Source: Algihabitans albus (GTDB lineage: Bacteria > Pseudomonadota > Alphaproteobacteria > Kiloniellales > DSM-21159). From it: a stretch of 64,000 nt of DNA. Location: assembly GCF_003572205.1 (NCBI RefSeq), contig NZ_QXNY01000002.1, forward strand, positions 806,001 through 870,000. The letters run 5' to 3'. This document shows, piece by piece, positions 8,362-18,235 of this stretch. The translations under genes and the position numbers were made by a program. Each line of letters begins with the position of its first letter. Within the stretch, counting starts at the first letter, position 1. A model generated the notes under the pieces. It was not told the origin of the DNA. It ran no database searches and saw only the letters and a list, made by a program, of their open reading frames with translations.

Positions 8362-8398
8362 ACACTGCGCCGGCCTCACAGCCGGCGCAGTGTTTTTT
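8362..8398 (+). terminator. Rho-independent terminator of rpsL
   Basis: A perfect 13-bp stem (ACACTGCGCCGGC at 8362-8374, partner at 8381-8393) with a 6-nt loop is followed directly by a T run (8393-8398). It lies 42 nt after the rpsL stop. It shows that rpsL is a single-gene transcript, not the head of a str operon. Confidence 0.9.
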
Positions 8399-8433
8399 CG
8401 TGGGTATCTGCTCGGCGGGCCGCACCGACCATG

Positions 8434-8475
8434 CCTGTCGAAAAGCGATGCCCTTCGACAGGCTCAGGGTGACGA
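8434..8475. repeat. Intergenic palindromic repeat of the CTTCGACAGG type
   Basis: CCTGTCGAA (8434-8442) and TTCGACAGG (8454-8462) form a 9-bp inverted repeat, followed by CTCAGGGTGAC. The string CTTCGACAGGCTCAGGGTGA is a familiar dispersed intergenic element in high-GC proteobacteria (from memory). It lies between the convergent rpsL and rimO. Only one copy is visible in this window. Confidence 0.5.
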
Positions 8476-8540
8476 TCTCTAGGCTCCGGAAATCAAACCA
8501 AGCCGGAACGGGCAACCGACTGGGCAGCGTCTCGCAGCCC

Positions 8541-9941
8541 TCACCCCACCGGAAGACGCGTCGCCCAGAAATCGTACTCGTCGGCGTGATCGATGCGCAC
8601 CGGGACGATGTCGCCCGGCTTCAGATCGGTCTCGCCCTGCAGGAAGGTGATCCCGTCGACCTGCGGGGCATCCCATTCGGTGCGGCCGATGGCGCCCTCC
8701 TCATCCACTTCGTCGACGATCAGACTTGTCGTGCGGCCGACGCGCTTGGCCAGCGCGCGGGTGGAGATCTCCTGCTGCTTCAGCATCAGCCGCTCGTAGC
8801 GCTGCTGCTTGACCTCTTCCGGCACCGCGTCCGGCAGGTCGTTGGCACGGGCGCCCTCCACCGGCTCGTAGCGGAAGCAACCGACGCGCTCGATCTCCGC
8901 CTCCTCCAGCCAGTCGAGCAGAAACTCGAAATCCGCGTCGGTCTCGCCGGGAAAACCGACAATGAAGGTCGAGCGGATGGCGATGTCGGGGCAGACCTGC
9001 CGCCAGCCCTTGATGCGGTCCAGCACCTTTTCCTGGTTGGCCGGGCGGCGCATGGTCTTGAGCACGTTGGGACTGGCATGCTGAAAGGGAATGTCCAGGT
9101 AGGGCAGGATCTTACCCTCAGCCATCAGCGGAATGAGCTGATCGACGTGGGGATAGGGATAGACGTAGTGCAGCCGCACCCAGGCGCCCAGTTCGCTGAT
9201 CCGGCCAAGCCCCTCGCAGAGATCCTTGATTCGCGTCCGATAGTCGACGCCGTGCCAGCTGCGCGGATCGTACTTGGTGTCGAGCCCGTAGGCGGAGGTA
9301 TCCTGGCTGACCACCAGCAGCTCGCGCACCCCCGTCCGCACCAGCCGCTCCGCCTCGCTCAGGACCTCGTCGACGGGCCGACTGACCAGATCGCCGCGGA
9401 TCGACGGGATGATGCAGAAGGAACAGCGGTTGTTGCAGCCTTCAGAGATCTTCAGATAGGCGTAGTGGCGCGGCGTGAGCTGCACGGCGGAAGGCGGAAC
9501 CAGGGAGGTGAAGGCATCCTGCTTCAGCGGCAGCGCCTCGCGCACGGCCGAGACCACCTGCTCGTACTGCTGCGGCCCGGTGATCGCCAGCACCTCCGGA
9601 TGCGCGGCCATGATCCGCTCCGGCTCGACCCCCAGGCAACCGGTCACGACCACACGCCCGTTCTCCGCCACAGCCTGTCCAATGGCCCCCAGGGACTCTT
9701 CCTTGGCGGAGGTCAGGAAGCCGCAAGTGTTGACCACCACCAGATCGGCGCCGGGCACGTCGGCCACGATCTCGTACCCCTCGGCGCGCAGGCGGGTCAG
9801 AATCCGCTCGGAATCCACCAGCGCCTTGCCGCAGCCCAGAGAGATGAAGCCGACCTTGCCGCCGTCTCGCCCGAGCGTCGAGTCGGAGCCGCCGCCGGGG
9901 GTGAAGCTCGGGGTCACGCGGTCGGCCGTCTGGCTGGTCAT
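8541..9941 (-). CDS. rimO: Ribosomal protein S12 methylthiotransferase RimO
   Basis: The protein has 466 aa and is a radical-SAM methylthiotransferase that adds a methylthio group to the conserved Asp89 (Asp88 in mature numbering) of S12. The N-terminal MTTase domain has the three [4Fe-4S] cysteines C37 ([12 protein letters not shown]), C73 (NTCGF) and C102 (TGCLG). The radical-SAM triad is C169-C173-C176 in [10 protein letters not shown]. The C-terminus ends in a TRAM domain. The subfamily marker SLGCxKALVDSE separates it from MiaB. It lies next to, and convergent with, the divergent rpsL whose product is the substrate class. The same enzyme may also serve the normal S12 encoded elsewhere. 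Confidence 0.94.
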   Translation of the reverse strand: MTSQTADRVTPSFTPGGGSDSTLGRDGGKVGFISLGCGKALVDSERILTRLRAEGYEIVADVPGADLVVVNTCGFLTSAKEESLGAIGQAVAENGRVVVTGCLGVEPERIMAAHPEVLAITGPQQYEQVVSAVREALPLKQDAFTSLVPPSAVQLTPRHYAYLKISEGCNNRCSFCIIPSIRGDLVSRPVDEVLSEAERLVRTGVRELLVVSQDTSAYGLDTKYDPRSWHGVDYRTRIKDLCEGLGRISELGAWVRLHYVYPYPHVDQLIPLMAEGKILPYLDIPFQHASPNVLKTMRRPANQEKVLDRIKGWRQVCPDIAIRSTFIVGFPGETDADFEFLLDWLEEAEIERVGCFRYEPVEGARANDLPDAVPEEVKQQRYERLMLKQQEISTRALAKRVGRTTSLIVDEVDEEGAIGRTEWDAPQVDGITFLQGETDLKPGDIVPVRIDHADEYDFWATRLPVG

Positions 9942-10078
9942 AGAAATCGGACTTTCTGAGGATTCATGCAGGCGTGGCGGGAGTTATGGGCGCCAATCCG
10001 CAAGGTTTCAACCGCCCGGCCGTCGGCCCGAGCTTGCGGCCGGACGCGACCGGTCGCGTCGGACCTCGAGGGCCATCT

Positions 10079-11605
10079 CTAGGCGATCAGGGGCTCCCAG
10101 GCCCAAGCCGTACCCTCCGGACCGTCCATGAGGGCCACGCCTTTGGTCAGCAGCGCGTCGCGGAGAGCATCGGCGGCGGCGAAGTCCTTGGCCTTGCGCG
10201 CCGCCGTTCGCTCGGCGATAGCGGCCTCGATCTCGGCCTCGGCGATGGTCGCGGCCTTTGGCTTGAGCGAGAGGTCGGTGGCCTCCAGGGTCAGCAGGTC
10301 GAGGCCAAGGACCAGATCGTAGGTCGCGACAAGCCGCAGGCGTTCGTCCGGCGAGAGCTGCTTGCTCTCCACGAGTTCCCCCAGATCGGCCAGGGCGCGG
10401 GGCGTCGCCAGATCGTCGCCGATCGCCGCATCCAGCTTGTCGACCCAGCTTCGGGCCGCCTCACCCAGCGGCGCTTCGATCTCCTCGCGCAGATAGCTCA
10501 AGGAGGCCCCCTTGGAGTACTTGGCTTCGCCGAGGGTACGCAGCCAATCGGCCGGCCCGGCCTTAGCCTTGAGCTCGGCGACGCGCAGCAGCAGACGGCG
10601 GAGTTGCGCCCGGGCCGCCACCAGGGCATCCCAGGAAAACTCCAGCTGCGAGCGGTAGGACGCGGTCAGCGCGAAGAGCCGGTAGGCCAGCGGATGAAGG
10701 CCGTTGTCCAGAACGGTCGAGAGCGTCAGGAAGCCGCCCTCGGACTTCGCCATCTTGCGGTCGCGCACCACGAGGAACTCGTTGTGCATCCAGTAGCGCG
10801 CGCCGGTCGCCTCGCTGCGGGTGTAGGCCTGGTTCTGAGCGATTTCGTTGCAATGGTGGACCTGCCGGTGGTCGACGCCGCCGGTGTGGATATCGAACTG
10901 GCGGCCCAGGTACTTGATAGACATGACCGAGCATTCGAGATGCCAACCGGGCGCACCGACGCCCCATGGCGAGTGCCACTCCATCAGACGTTGGGCATCG
11001 CCGGGCGAGCGGCGCCAAACGGCGAAGTCGCTGGGCTGGCGCTTGCCGCCGGGTCCTGCGACCCGCTTGCCCTCCTCGAGGCCCTCGAGATCGAGGCGGC
11101 CGAGATAGCCGTAGTCGGGCACCTTGGCGGTATCGAAGTAGAGTCCGTCCTCCAAGGCGTAGGTGTAGCCGCCGCCCTCGATGTCGCGGGTGAAGTCGAT
11201 CATCTCCTGAATGTGGTCGGTCGCCTTGCACCAGATCGAGGGCTCCAGAACGGAGAGCCGCGCGAGATCCCGCTCGAAGGCCTCGGTGTAGTGGGCCGCG
11301 ATATCCCAGACGGTCTTGCTCTCACGCTCGGCCGCCCGCTCCATCTTGTCCTCGCCTTCGTCGGCGTCGGAGGTCAGATGCCCCACGTCGGTGATGTTCA
11401 TGACGTGGGTCAGGCCGTAGCCCTTCCACATCAGCGACCGGCGCAGCGTGTCGACGAAAAGGTAGGCCCGCAGGTTGCCCAGGTGAGCGTAGTTGTAGAC
11501 CGTCGGTCCGCAGGAGTAGATCCGCACATTGCTCGGGTCGAGCGGCTCGAAGGTTTCGAGCTCGCGCGTCAGACTGTTGAAGAGCTGCAAAGGGCGGTCG
11601 GTCAT
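10079..11605 (-). CDS. cysS: Cysteinyl-tRNA synthetase
   Basis: The protein has 508 aa and is a class I aminoacyl-tRNA synthetase that charges tRNA-Cys in the cytoplasm. The first signature appears as AHLGNLRAY, the HIGN-type variant of HIGH. The zinc site residues include the Cys of SCGPTVYN, GWHLECS and HHCNE. The KMSKS loop appears as KMAKSEGG. The C-terminal helical domain with an ERTAARKAKDFAAAD-like segment is typical of bacterial CysRS. The start is the ATG at 11605 (MTDRPLQLFN), the family's usual N-terminus. Confidence 0.95.
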   Translation of the reverse strand: MTDRPLQLFNSLTRELETFEPLDPSNVRIYSCGPTVYNYAHLGNLRAYLFVDTLRRSLMWKGYGLTHVMNITDVGHLTSDADEGEDKMERAAERESKTVWDIAAHYTEAFERDLARLSVLEPSIWCKATDHIQEMIDFTRDIEGGGYTYALEDGLYFDTAKVPDYGYLGRLDLEGLEEGKRVAGPGGKRQPSDFAVWRRSPGDAQRLMEWHSPWGVGAPGWHLECSVMSIKYLGRQFDIHTGGVDHRQVHHCNEIAQNQAYTRSEATGARYWMHNEFLVVRDRKMAKSEGGFLTLSTVLDNGLHPLAYRLFALTASYRSQLEFSWDALVAARAQLRRLLLRVAELKAKAGPADWLRTLGEAKYSKGASLSYLREEIEAPLGEAARSWVDKLDAAIGDDLATPRALADLGELVESKQLSPDERLRLVATYDLVLGLDLLTLEATDLSLKPKAATIAEAEIEAAIAERTAARKAKDFAAADALRDALLTKGVALMDGPEGTAWAWEPLIA

Positions 11606-11772
11606 GCTGAATTCGGGTCCTCGCCAAGAACAGGATCGCTTCGGATGGACTGGCTCCGACAGAGCATCACAGCGAAACTCCCGCGCTTTCATAAAGTTGG
11701 AGCGTGATCGTCACAAGCGGAAGCGAAGTCCAACCGTAAAACCGGTCGCTGGCTCGACCGGAGCCTTTTGGA

Positions 11773-14700
11773 TCAATAGTCCCATTCCCAGCTGAAACCG
11801 ACGTTGCTTTCCCGTGTCGCTCCGCCGACCTCGCTCTCCAACGTGAGATTGGGGGTGACCTCCCACTCCACGACCGCGCTGGAACTGCCGGGCGTGGCGC
11901 CCTGGCGCACGCCGACGAAAACGTCGTCGGCAAGATAGCGGCCGGCTTCGATCTGACCCAGGTCGTCTTCGCCGGCGCCGGGCGCCAGGGTCAGCACATC
12001 GACCCCCAAAGTCTGGCGCGCGACGTCCAGCAGGCCGCCGCCGCCGCCGCCCGTCAGCGTCGCCGCGGCCTGGGCCACCTGAACCGCCTGAGCCGCCGAC
12101 AGGCGCGCCGTGCCCTCACCGAACAGAATACGCGAGAGAATCTCGTCGTTGGGCAATTCCGGCTCGCTGGACAGCGAGAGGACCGGCGCCGATGCCGGTC
12201 CCGTCACCGCGATCCGTCCGGTGAAACCGTCGGCGCGGTAGACCGTGGTCAGGTCCAACTGCGGATCGAGGTCGGTGCCGCCGGCGAACGTGATGCTGCC
12301 CCGCTCAAGTTCGAAGCGCCGTCCGGCAAGGTCGAAGAAGCCGCGCACGGGCCGCAGATCGCCACGCAACTGCGGCGCGGCGGCCGTCCCTTTCAGGCGG
12401 AAGGTGCCCCGCCACTCGGAGTCCAATCCCCGGCCGCGAACGAACAGCCGGCCCGGAATCGAGATCCCGACATCGAGCCCGAGAAAGGCAAGCCCCGGGT
12501 CGGGTCCGGCTTGCGCCTCCGTCTCCGCCGGCTCGGGCCGGCCGGTGTTGATCTCCTCGACGTCGAGCGTCGCGACACTAGGCGGCAGTTCTCCAGCCAA
12601 GCTCACTTCGATGCGTTGCGGCTCGATATCGCCGGTCAGGCTTGCGGCCTCGAGGTCGCCGGACAGGGAGATTTGCGAGTTGATCTCGGCACTCAGGTCG
12701 TCGCGGCGCACCAGAATGGCCGCATTCGTTTCGGCCTCGACCTCGAAACGCGGCACGTCGCCGGCCAGGTCGAGCCAGCCGGCGGCGCGCAAGCTGCCGC
12801 CATCGCCGTCTCGCGCGTTGAAGCCGCGCAGAACCAGACGGCTGCCCTCCCCCTCCACGCTCAGATCGAACGGCCGCAGAAGAGTCCCGAGCGTAAAGTT
12901 CTCGTAGATCCCGTCGGTCACGGTCAAAGCACCGCTGGCCTGGGGGTTGCCCAAGCTGCCGCGCAGGGTCATGTCGAGTTCGCCCTGCCCCTCGATGCGC
13001 ACGACGTCGATCGGAAAGAGACCGACGACGGGCGCCAGGTTCCCCAACCAACGGACCGAGGCCGAGACCGGTTCATCTTGCGGAAAGACCAGACCGAGCG
13101 GCGCATCGGTGATCAGCAGCGGCAGCTCCGCCTGCGCGTCGAGCGACTCCTCGGCGAAACCGGACAGCCGCGCCGTCGTACTGAAACGGCCTCGGGTCAA
13201 GCGACCGTCGACCTCCAGAGCCAAGGGTAGAGTTTCCTCGGCCACCCGCTCCGCGAACCGCAGCCCATCGGTGCGCAGCCGGAGTTGACCCTCGGGGCGC
13301 GGAAGAGCGCCGGACAGATTGGCTTCGGCATGCAGAAGGCCCTCCAGCGGCAGATCCGCGCCCGCTGCCGCCGCCAGCGAGAGAGGCAGGTCGCGGACCG
13401 CGAGCCCCGCCTCGATCCACCCGTTCTCGACCTGGGCGTCCAGGTCCAGTTCGCCTTCGTCGAAGCCGAGGCGCAAGCCCTCGACACCAAGGCGCCCGGC
13501 GCCGAATGTCAGGCTAGCCGGCTGACGCAGCCGCGTTTCCAGATCCCCGTAGCGAGCCTCCAGGCGTGCCAGATCGAGCTGTTGAGGTTCTTCGAGAACC
13601 GCGCGCGCCTGCGCCGCCAGTGCCAAGGCACGCGGCTCAGGTCCGGCCGTCGCACCTTCGGCCTCGAGCGAGATCGCCAGGTCGGCGAGGCCGCCCTCGG
13701 CCTGGATCGCGACTGCCGTCAAGGTCGCATCGCCGGCCCGCAGGTCGGTGGCCCGCACGGCAGCGCGGAGCGAGTGGGTTGCCAACAGCCCATCGAGGGA
13801 GGCGGTCACCTCGGCCGTCGCGATCCCCAGGCCATCGCTGAGACTGAGACCCTGCGCTTGCACCGCCAGCTCGGCGGCCTGATCGCCGGTGCGGGAGATC
13901 AAGTCGAGAGTCCCCTCCAGACTCCCGCCGGCCAACTCCGGAACGAGCGGAGCATAGGCGGCGAGATCGGCGACTCTCAGCGCGAGGCTCCCCTCTGCCG
14001 GTGGGCCAGCCAGAGGCATGGCCAAGCGCCCGCTCAGGCTGTCGCCGCCTCGCGCAAGCCGCAGATCGTCCAGCCGCAGGCGCTCGCCGTCGATCGCGAC
14101 GTCACTGCCCAATGCAACCGGACCCGCCGGGGTCCCGACCTCCAGGTCGAGCCGCCCGGTCAGCTCCGGGGGCAGCCCGACCATCCGCCCGGTCAAGGCG
14201 AGGTCGCGCAGTTCGCGACCGTCGAAGACAAGCTCTGGTGCCGCCGCCTCGAGAGTTAGGTCCGGGCGGGCAAGGCTCCCGGTGGCGGCAAGATCGATGC
14301 GCGCCTGCCCGGCCAGAGGAAGCTCCGCCGCCTGCAATCGAGCAAGGTCCGGAAAGCTCGCTGTCAGATCGGCCGCCAGAGTCCGTCCCTGGGCGTCGCT
14401 GCGACCTTGGCCCGCCACGGTCAAGGCCGCGCCGTCGAGATGCAGACTCTCGAGGATCAGAGCGCCATCCGCTCCCAGCTCCGCTTCGGCCCAGAGCATC
14501 GGGCTCGGCCCCAGCAGCGCCTCGAGCGCCGGGAGCCCGATCCGCAGCGCCTCCGCCTGGCCGCTCAAAACCGCGGAGATCGACCCGCTGTCCGCCAGAT
14601 CGAGATAGGCTTCGCCCTGCCAGGCACCGGCGAGATCGAGACCGGTGAGCGCTGCCAGACGGCCGAGGTCGTTGTAGGTCAGCGCCAGGGCGCCGTCAGC

Positions 14701-16164
14701 TGTGAAGTCGGTCAAATCGAGCGTGCCGTCGCCGGTCACGGAGGCCGCCGGGGTCGTCGCAATCAAGCGTTCGAGAGAGATCCAGGCGTCGGAGGCCTGC
14801 CCCCGCGCGCTGAGCGACAGACGGTCGCCGAGCGCCTCCGCCAAGGCCGGCGGTCCGGAGAGGCCGGCCGCCTCGGCTTCCAAGGTGAAGGTCGCCGGCT
14901 GGGTCCCGATCACCTGCCCGTTCACACGCAAACGCCGGGTCTCGAAGCCGGACGCCTCCAGTCTCTCCAACTCGCCGGAGAGCAGCAGATCGGGTTCGGA
15001 GAGAGACCCGCTTGCGATCACGGACAGACGGCCGCCCGACAGGTTGGCCGGCGCAATGAGATCCGCCAAACCGGCCGGGTCGGCGAGAATCAACTCGATC
15101 TGTCCCGAGAGATCTTCGCTGTCCAGGTTCAGATCCGCGAAACCTTCGAGTGCGGCCGCGCCGGTCTCGAACCGCTCGACGACCAGGCCAAGAGAGTCCC
15201 CGTAGCTTGCCGACATCGCGAAGTCGAGTTGCGGTTCCAGCAGAACGCGCAGGTTCGGCGGCAGCAAGGCGGCGAGCTGCGCCTGTCCGGTCAAACGAAG
15301 ACTCGGCGGCTCAAGACTCTCGACCGTCAGAACGCCGGAAGCCTGGGCGGCCTCGCCGGCTTCGACCGACCAGTCGCCGCGCCATCCCTCCAGAGGTCCG
15401 GCGCCAGTGAGCCGCACGGCGAGCGGCGGTTCACCCGGCAGGTCAAGCAGTCGCGTGGCCAATCCGCCGGCCGGTGCCGTCGCCTCCAGGTCCGCTTCCA
15501 AGCGCCCGCTCGGCGGGAAGTAGACCGCACTGGCCATGATGGCCCCCTCGCCGTCGAGGCGGCGAACGCGCAATTGAGACTCCACACGGCTTGCATCGCC
15601 CGCCGCCGCGCGACCTTCCACGGCGAGCTCAAGACGCTCGCCCAGCAATGAGGCGCCCAAGAGCAGACGATCCACCGCGAACCGGTCCAGGCGCAACCCG
15701 ACGGGAGGCGCTTGCGGCAGAACAAGTCCGCCCTCCGGCTCGGCCACCGCATCTTCGACCGGCGGGCCGGCCAGGGGTGCGCGGACCACCTCCAGGGTTC
15801 CCAGGTCCAGCGCCTCGACGGCGAGGGTTCCCTGGAACAGTCCCAAGGCATCCCAAGCGACTCGCCCTCGGTCCAGGGACAGCCAGACCCCATCCGCGTC
15901 GGTCAAGGTCACCTCGGACACGATCGTCTCGAAAGGCGGCGCACCTTCAAGGCGACCGATCTCCAATCCCGGCACCGCGCTTTCGGCGAGGTCGATCACG
16001 AGGCCACGCCCAGGTCCGGTTTGAAGAGCCGCCAGCGCCAGGAGAAGCAGCAGCAGCGGCAGCCCCACCAAGGCTGCGGGGATCCACCAAAGCCAGCGCC
16101 GGCGGCGTCGGCCGCCCGGCGGCTGGGAGGGGCGTGGCCCGGCTCTCAAATCGCCCTCCGCCAT
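11773..16164 (-). CDS. tamB: TamB, inner-membrane translocation/assembly protein (DUF490)
   Basis: The protein has 1463 aa. It has a short basic N-terminus, one transmembrane helix (about residues 27-48, leucine-rich), and then more than 1300 residues of repetitive beta-strand sequence. The C-terminal TamB/DUF490 domain contains a PxLDLTTVYRADGFTGRI-like strand and ends WEWDY with the terminal aromatic typical of the family. TamB spans the periplasm as a lipid-conducting beta-taco and works with TamA in outer-membrane assembly or phospholipid transport. The ATG at 16164 lies 1 nt after the tamA stop, so the two form a coupled operon (tamA-tamB). An upstream in-frame TTG was rejected. Confidence 0.93.
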   Translation of the reverse strand: MAEGDLRAGPRPSQPPGGRRRRRWLWWIPAALVGLPLLLLLLALAALQTGPGRGLVIDLAESAVPGLEIGRLEGAPPFETIVSEVTLTDADGVWLSLDRGRVAWDALGLFQGTLAVEALDLGTLEVVRAPLAGPPVEDAVAEPEGGLVLPQAPPVGLRLDRFAVDRLLLGASLLGERLELAVEGRAAAGDASRVESQLRVRRLDGEGAIMASAVYFPPSGRLEADLEATAPAGGLATRLLDLPGEPPLAVRLTGAGPLEGWRGDWSVEAGEAAQASGVLTVESLEPPSLRLTGQAQLAALLPPNLRVLLEPQLDFAMSASYGDSLGLVVERFETGAAALEGFADLNLDSEDLSGQIELILADPAGLADLIAPANLSGGRLSVIASGSLSEPDLLLSGELERLEASGFETRRLRVNGQVIGTQPATFTLEAEAAGLSGPPALAEALGDRLSLSARGQASDAWISLERLIATTPAASVTGDGTLDLTDFTADGALALTYNDLGRLAALTGLDLAGAWQGEAYLDLADSGSISAVLSGQAEALRIGLPALEALLGPSPMLWAEAELGADGALILESLHLDGAALTVAGQGRSDAQGRTLAADLTASFPDLARLQAAELPLAGQARIDLAATGSLARPDLTLEAAAPELVFDGRELRDLALTGRMVGLPPELTGRLDLEVGTPAGPVALGSDVAIDGERLRLDDLRLARGGDSLSGRLAMPLAGPPAEGSLALRVADLAAYAPLVPELAGGSLEGTLDLISRTGDQAAELAVQAQGLSLSDGLGIATAEVTASLDGLLATHSLRAAVRATDLRAGDATLTAVAIQAEGGLADLAISLEAEGATAGPEPRALALAAQARAVLEEPQQLDLARLEARYGDLETRLRQPASLTFGAGRLGVEGLRLGFDEGELDLDAQVENGWIEAGLAVRDLPLSLAAAAGADLPLEGLLHAEANLSGALPRPEGQLRLRTDGLRFAERVAEETLPLALEVDGRLTRGRFSTTARLSGFAEESLDAQAELPLLITDAPLGLVFPQDEPVSASVRWLGNLAPVVGLFPIDVVRIEGQGELDMTLRGSLGNPQASGALTVTDGIYENFTLGTLLRPFDLSVEGEGSRLVLRGFNARDGDGGSLRAAGWLDLAGDVPRFEVEAETNAAILVRRDDLSAEINSQISLSGDLEAASLTGDIEPQRIEVSLAGELPPSVATLDVEEINTGRPEPAETEAQAGPDPGLAFLGLDVGISIPGRLFVRGRGLDSEWRGTFRLKGTAAAPQLRGDLRPVRGFFDLAGRRFELERGSITFAGGTDLDPQLDLTTVYRADGFTGRIAVTGPASAPVLSLSSEPELPNDEILSRILFGEGTARLSAAQAVQVAQAAATLTGGGGGGLLDVARQTLGVDVLTLAPGAGEDDLGQIEAGRYLADDVFVGVRQGATPGSSSAVVEWEVTPNLTLESEVGGATRESNVGFSWEWDY

Positions 16165-16165
16165 T

Positions 16166-18076
16166 TCAGAAGGCCTGCCCAATGGAGAGGTAGAACTCGA
16201 AAGAGTCGTCGTCGTTCCGTGGATTCAGAGGAACCGCCACATCGAGACGCAAGGGACCGATGCCGAGGTCGTAGCGGAGACCGAGACCGGCCGCCCATTG
16301 CCAATCGAAATCGGAATCCGGCAAGGCATCTTCGTAGACCTGTCCACCGTCGAGAAACGGGACGATGCCGATGGTATCGGTCAGGCGCAACCGCGCCTCG
16401 ATGCCAATCTCGGCCACCGACCGGCCGCCCTCAGGATCGCCATCCTCGTCCTGGGGACCGATGGCGCGGAATTCGTAACCGCGCACCGAACCGCCGCCGC
16501 CAGAATAGAAGCGGCGGCTGGCCGGCACGGAGGAGGTCTCCTCTAGGAAAAGCGCCCCGAGCCGCGCACGACCGGCGAAGGTGACCCAGTTACTCTCGAA
16601 GGGGCTCCAGTAGGTCGCCGCGCTGGTCTCCCCGACCAGGAACTGGCTTTCGCGTTCGCCCACACTGATCCAGGGCGCGGCGCCGAAGGTGATATGCACG
16701 CCGCGGGTCGGGTCCAGCAGATCGTCACGGGTATCGTAAGCGACGCTGCCGGGCAGGCCTACAAGCGTGAAGCGGTCGGTGCCGAAGCTGTCGGTCTGCT
16801 CGCTGAACTCGATGGCGGTGTCGAGGGCCACGGTCCAATTCTCCCCGATCGAGCGTTCGATGCCGAGAGACGCGGCGGCGGTGGTTTCGTCGAAAGCGTC
16901 GCTTTCCTCGCGCAGGAAGGACGTCCGGGCGATCAGCGCCTGGTCCAGCCGCAGGAATTTGGGCCGGCGAAGGGTCGCGCGCGCTTCCTGCCGCAGAAAG
17001 GAGCCGATGGCCTCCAGCCGAAGCGACTCCCCGTTCCCCAGAAAGTTACGGTGCTCCCAACTGACCTTGGCGCGCGCGATCTCCTCGCCCGAGGTCACGG
17101 CCGCACCCACGCCGATGGTCCGGTGCGGGCGTTCGCGTAAGGTCAGAGTCACCGGCACGGGGCCTTCGGCATCCGGCGGCGTGTCCGGGTAGTCGAGCAG
17201 CACGGTCTCGAAGAGATCCGTGGCGGCCACGCGGTTGCGCAGCTCCCTCAAGGTCCTGGCGTCCCAGAGCTCACCCTCCCTCCAGGCCGAAAGCTCGCGG
17301 ATGTAATCCTCCTCGACCTCATCCAGACCTTCGACGCTCAAGGCTCCGAAAAAGACGCGGGGACCGGGCTCGACCGTGACCGTTGCCGTCAGTTCGCTGC
17401 GCGCGTGATCGGCCTGGTAGCGCGTCTGCGCGATGGTCGCATAGGGATAGCCGGACCGCGGGAGCAGCCACAGCAGCCGGCCTTCGGCGGCCTGCAGTGG
17501 CGCCGCGCGCGCCGGCATGCCGAGTTCCAGGTCCAGATCCGCCGGCATCCTTGGAATGCGGCGTTCGTCGCCGGGCGGCAGCGGCTCGGACGGCCGATAG
17601 ACGATGACATAATCGGCCAGGACGAACTGCTCGCCGGGCGCGACCGCAATCTTGACCTCCGTAGGGCTTCGCTCCGTGTCGATCTCGCTCGAGAGGGTGA
17701 AGGCATAGTACCCCTCCGACTTGAGCGCCGCCTCGAAGCGCCGAATTTCGGCATCGACGCGACCGCGCAATGCGGCCGGAGTCGCAGGCCGGCGCTCGCG
17801 CAAATCCTCCAACTGCGAGACCTCGTCGAAGAGTTGGCGCAGCTCCGGCGGCAACTCGCCGACCAGTGCGAAGCGGTAATCGATGCCCGACTGCGCCGGC
17901 GCCGCCTGCTCCGTCTGCCGCTGACTGCCCAGCTCGGGCCGCGGATCCGTATCGGCAGCCGGCGCCGTCCGCGCGAAACCGAGAACCGTCAGCCCGCAAA
18001 CAAAGGCGAGCAAAAGCGGCATGCCCTGCGCGCGCCGCCGACCGCCGCCCCCTGATACCAAACCCCAAAGACCCAT
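16166..18076 (-). CDS. tamA: TamA, Omp85-family outer-membrane protein
   Basis: The protein has about 636 aa from the ATG at 18076. It has a signal peptide (hydrophobic core PLLLAFVCGLTVLGF, cleavage near APAAD), then three POTRA-like periplasmic domains, then a 16-strand Omp85 barrel. The barrel contains the FxGGGGSVRGYEFR lid-lock motif (GSVRGY) and ends in Phe (LSIGQAF), as expected for an outer-membrane barrel signal. It partners the TamB encoded directly downstream. An internal ATG at 18022 closer to the hydrophobic core is an alternative start. Confidence 0.92.
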   Translation of the reverse strand: MGLWGLVSGGGGRRRAQGMPLLLAFVCGLTVLGFARTAPAADTDPRPELGSQRQTEQAAPAQSGIDYRFALVGELPPELRQLFDEVSQLEDLRERRPATPAALRGRVDAEIRRFEAALKSEGYYAFTLSSEIDTERSPTEVKIAVAPGEQFVLADYVIVYRPSEPLPPGDERRIPRMPADLDLELGMPARAAPLQAAEGRLLWLLPRSGYPYATIAQTRYQADHARSELTATVTVEPGPRVFFGALSVEGLDEVEEDYIRELSAWREGELWDARTLRELRNRVAATDLFETVLLDYPDTPPDAEGPVPVTLTLRERPHRTIGVGAAVTSGEEIARAKVSWEHRNFLGNGESLRLEAIGSFLRQEARATLRRPKFLRLDQALIARTSFLREESDAFDETTAAASLGIERSIGENWTVALDTAIEFSEQTDSFGTDRFTLVGLPGSVAYDTRDDLLDPTRGVHITFGAAPWISVGERESQFLVGETSAATYWSPFESNWVTFAGRARLGALFLEETSSVPASRRFYSGGGGSVRGYEFRAIGPQDEDGDPEGGRSVAEIGIEARLRLTDTIGIVPFLDGGQVYEDALPDSDFDWQWAAGLGLRYDLGIGPLRLDVAVPLNPRNDDDSFEFYLSIGQAF

Positions 18077-18235
18077 GGCGCGACGGTACGGGACCGGCGG
18101 CTGAAATCCAACAAATCTGCGGTCGCCTTCGTAATGCCCGAACCTCCGCCAAGTTGCCGTCGTCAGCCGCATGAAACGTCGCAAAGATTGTTGAAGAAGT
18201 CGCGTGCGGCCAAGGGCTTGCAGCGCCGGAACGGC

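Noticed and set aside
8434-8475. Treating the CTTCGACAGG palindrome as part of a CRISPR array or mobile element
   Set aside because: Only one copy is present, with no spacers, repeats or transposase gene in the window.
10079-11605. Loss of the HIGH motif in CysRS
   Set aside because: AHLGN is the common HIGN-type form in many bacterial CysRS proteins, and all other motifs are intact.
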